From: Lactiplantibacillus brownii
GTDB lineage: Bacteria; Bacillota; Bacilli; Lactobacillales; Lactobacillaceae
Assembly: GCF_031085375.1 (NCBI RefSeq)
Contig: NZ_JAVCWF010000001.1
Coordinates: 2,666,001 to 2,730,000, forward strand
DNA length: 64,000 nucleotides
Reading direction: 5' to 3'
The position numbers and the translations under genes were made by a program. Below, one piece after another: positions 62,341-64,000 of the stretch (position 1 is the first letter of the stretch; each line of letters begins with the position of its first letter). The notes beneath the pieces were generated by a model. That model was not told the origin of the DNA and did not search any database. It saw nothing but the letters and a program-made list of their open reading frames with translations.

Positions 62341-64000
62341 CTAATCGTCCAAATGCCGTTTCCGTTTCAAGTAGCGTTGCATAATTAAAATACCGCCGCT
62401 GACCAACCCAATTAATGAGAGCAATAAGGATACGCCAACCGCCACTTCACCAGTTGCTGGCAAGTTTTGGAAAGCTTTGACCGGATCTTTAGCAACTGTT
62501 TGAAGCTTAGTCGCTAAATCTTTCACGATTGGCACGACCGCCGCTTGCTGACCTTTGACGTTGACCGTCAAATCAACCGTTTTGCTAGTCAGCCCATTCG
62601 ATAATTTCACTTGAACATGATAAGTTCCTGCCCGCTTGAAATCAATCTTTTCAGGATTCAAAAGTTCCGCACGGAATGGCATTGACGGATTATCCGGCTT
62701 GATTTCCAGTAAGCTGAGTAAGTGCGAAATATTCGTGGCTTCAAACGTATTGCCATCGGCTGCGTCAATCGGTTGATAATCAATCTTATCCTTAGCAAGA
62801 TATGGTATTGCTAAACCATGTTCATCGGTCCCATGGTCTTGACTACCACTCTCGGCTTGTGAGGCTTTATCGGCAATAATGAAGCTGATTTCTTGGCTGC
62901 CTGTCATATGATTACCATTAGTAATTTCAAAATTATACGTATACGCGCCAGCCTTCCGATAATTGCCATTGTTGAATAAATTGGCATCATCTTCACTAAT
63001 CTTCAACAAATTATGATCGATTTGGCCGCTATCGGCAGCGCTGGCCGTGATTTTACCACGAATCTGTTTCAAAATATCGGCGGGAGTGCCTGGCTGGAGA
63101 ACTAAATAGCCTTGTGAATTCGTGTTAGTGACCTTAATCGTTGGAATCGCATGCGCCACAGTAATCGTAATAACTTTTTTAGCCTGGTTACCAAATTTAT
63201 TGGTTACCGTATAAGTCACTTGATACTTACCCGCCTGCTTCGTATTAACCGTCTCAGCGCCGGTAACTTTCAATTGTTTTGAAAGGTCACCTTCAACCGG
63301 ATCCAGGGCAAAGCTATTTTGCAACGCTTCCTTTGTGGTATACGCCGAACGCCCATATGGCATCGTCATATCCGCAGGTCCTTTAATTTCAGGGATATCG
63401 CTCTTAACCTCGACGTTAATATTTTGGCGGGCTGTTTCACCAGCTGAATTGGTCACACTAGCCACAACAACATAGGTCCCGGGAGTAGTCATTTTAACTT
63501 GACTCGTTTCATATTTAATTTGTGATTTCAGTGACCCATCGACCGAATCTTCCGCGGTAAAGCCACCCTTACCCAAGGCTGCCATCAAATCAGTCCCCTG
63601 GGTGACGGTAATGTCTTTAACATTGAGCGTCATCGGCTTAAACGAGGCGACCATCACATTCATCGTCGCTTTCGTCACTGTCCCATTAGCATCCGTATAG
63701 GTTAATTTAACCGGGTAAATCCCCACTTTTGCCGTATTCACGCCACTCATATCAACGCTAACTTGATCAGTCACATTGCCAGCTGTTTTATGAGTCGCTT
63801 TAAAATGTTGCCGAATTTGCTCAGCCGTCACGGTGGTGCCACGTTCGACGGTAAAATCATTGGCTTTAATCGTCGTCAGCGGCTGGGCTTTCACATGAAT
63901 CACAACTAATTGTGACGTCAACTGACCCCCAACTTTACCCGTAAAAATCACTGGATAGTCACCAGTCTGATCGAATTTCACGGCACTTGTATCCACTGCG
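62341..64000 (-). CDS. LPXTG-anchored surface protein, C-terminal part (5-prime end beyond window)
   Basis: The reverse frame is open from 64000 to the stop at 62341, giving 552 residues of a longer protein. Several ~75-90-aa Ig-like/DUF5011-type repeats are visible (for example VDTSAVKFDQTGDYPVIFTG, VNTAKVGIYPVKLTYTDANG, VNTKQAGKYQVTYTVTNKFG). A linker follows, then sorting signal LPATGE (codons near 62446-62463), a membrane span and a KRKRHLDD tail. Sortase would attach it to peptidoglycan. Ligand unknown. The nearby AbrB remnant is upstream of no part of it. Confidence 0.85.
   Translation of the reverse strand, partial: AVDTSAVKFDQTGDYPVIFTGKVGGQLTSQLVVIHVKAQPLTTIKANDFTVERGTTVTAEQIRQHFKATHKTAGNVTDQVSVDMSGVNTAKVGIYPVKLTYTDANGTVTKATMNVMVASFKPMTLNVKDITVTQGTDLMAALGKGGFTAEDSVDGSLKSQIKYETSQVKMTTPGTYVVVASVTNSAGETARQNINVEVKSDIPEIKGPADMTMPYGRSAYTTKEALQNSFALDPVEGDLSKQLKVTGAETVNTKQAGKYQVTYTVTNKFGNQAKKVITITVAHAIPTIKVTNTNSQGYLVLQPGTPADILKQIRGKITASAADSGQIDHNLLKISEDDANLFNNGNYRKAGAYTYNFEITNGNHMTGSQEISFIIADKASQAESGSQDHGTDEHGLAIPYLAKDKIDYQPIDAADGNTFEATNISHLLSLLEIKPDNPSMPFRAELLNPEKIDFKRAGTYHVQVKLSNGLTSKTVDLTVNVKGQQAAVVPIVKDLATKLQTVAKDPVKAFQNLPATGEVAVGVSLLLSLIGLVSGGILIMQRYLKRKRHLDD

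Overview
The window looks like chromosomal DNA of a lactobacillus of the Lactiplantibacillus plantarum group. Evidence: moderate GC; strong AGGAGG-type ribosome binding sites; Firmicutes T-boxes, a cre site and Pur-box-like sequences; PTS trehalose uptake; an LPXTG-anchored surface protein; a PerR-type Fur protein; and the purB/purA/guaC cluster. The genus is my inference from gene content. No rRNA, tRNA, CRISPR array, integrase or transposase was found.

Layout. 1-5.7 kb: a LysR regulator (cut by the edge) divergent from a PLP aminotransferase, then a methionine T-box leading a four-gene amino-acid ABC importer with two duplicated binding lipoproteins. 6.3-9.0 kb: a PadR/HAAS/DUF4097 envelope-stress operon and a DUF2975-HTH pair. 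9.4-13.4 kb (minus): a GGDEF protein, a YdcF-family protein and FetAB. 14.1-18.6 kb: 23S rRNA methyltransferase, DeoR-HAD pair, L,D-transpeptidase. 18.7-25.8 kb (minus): MerR/NmrA pair, trehalose PTS and phosphotrehalase, an HhH-GPD glycosylase, an FMN reductase. 26.6-34 kb: condensation-like acyltransferase, PerR, metallophosphoesterase, GNAT, lrgBA, DegV. 34.8-42 kb: YugP protease, alpha/beta hydrolase, MarR/MFS pair, glycerate kinase, purB. 42.4-48.3 kb: purA-guaC, a tyrosine phosphatase, a frameshifted SDR, cardiolipin synthase. 48.6-54.9 kb: Kup, AI-2E transporter, a second methionine T-box with a MetE-like gene, paired SMR pumps, hemolysin III. 55-58.6 kb: an AT-rich stretch with two small membrane ORFs and a 636-aa metallophosphoesterase of unknown role. 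58.6-64 kb: ArsR/CDF metal efflux, RpiR/NanE, a frameshifted AbrB-type antitoxin and the C-terminal part of an LPXTG protein.

The most interesting content is non-coding. (1) Five small-RNA genes at 31.1-36.1 kb share one design: a -10 promoter, two to three hairpins whose loops are C-rich and complementary to Shine-Dalgarno sequences (CCCCCA, CUCCUCC, CUCCCCA, CACUCCA), and a Rho-independent terminator. The design recalls Listeria LhrC or streptococcal csRNAs. (2) A family of about 145-bp intergenic elements (four copies) folds into an outer stem with two inner hairpins, and several base pairs show compensatory changes between copies. Other palindromic elements (families B, C, D) occupy the same kinds of gaps. 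(3) Two methionine T-boxes with the same ATG specifier link an importer and a methionine-synthase-like gene about 50 kb apart. Several near-perfect operator palindromes are recorded (MarR/MFS, RpiR/NanE, NmrA, PadR), plus a phased direct-repeat array upstream of the L,D-transpeptidase.
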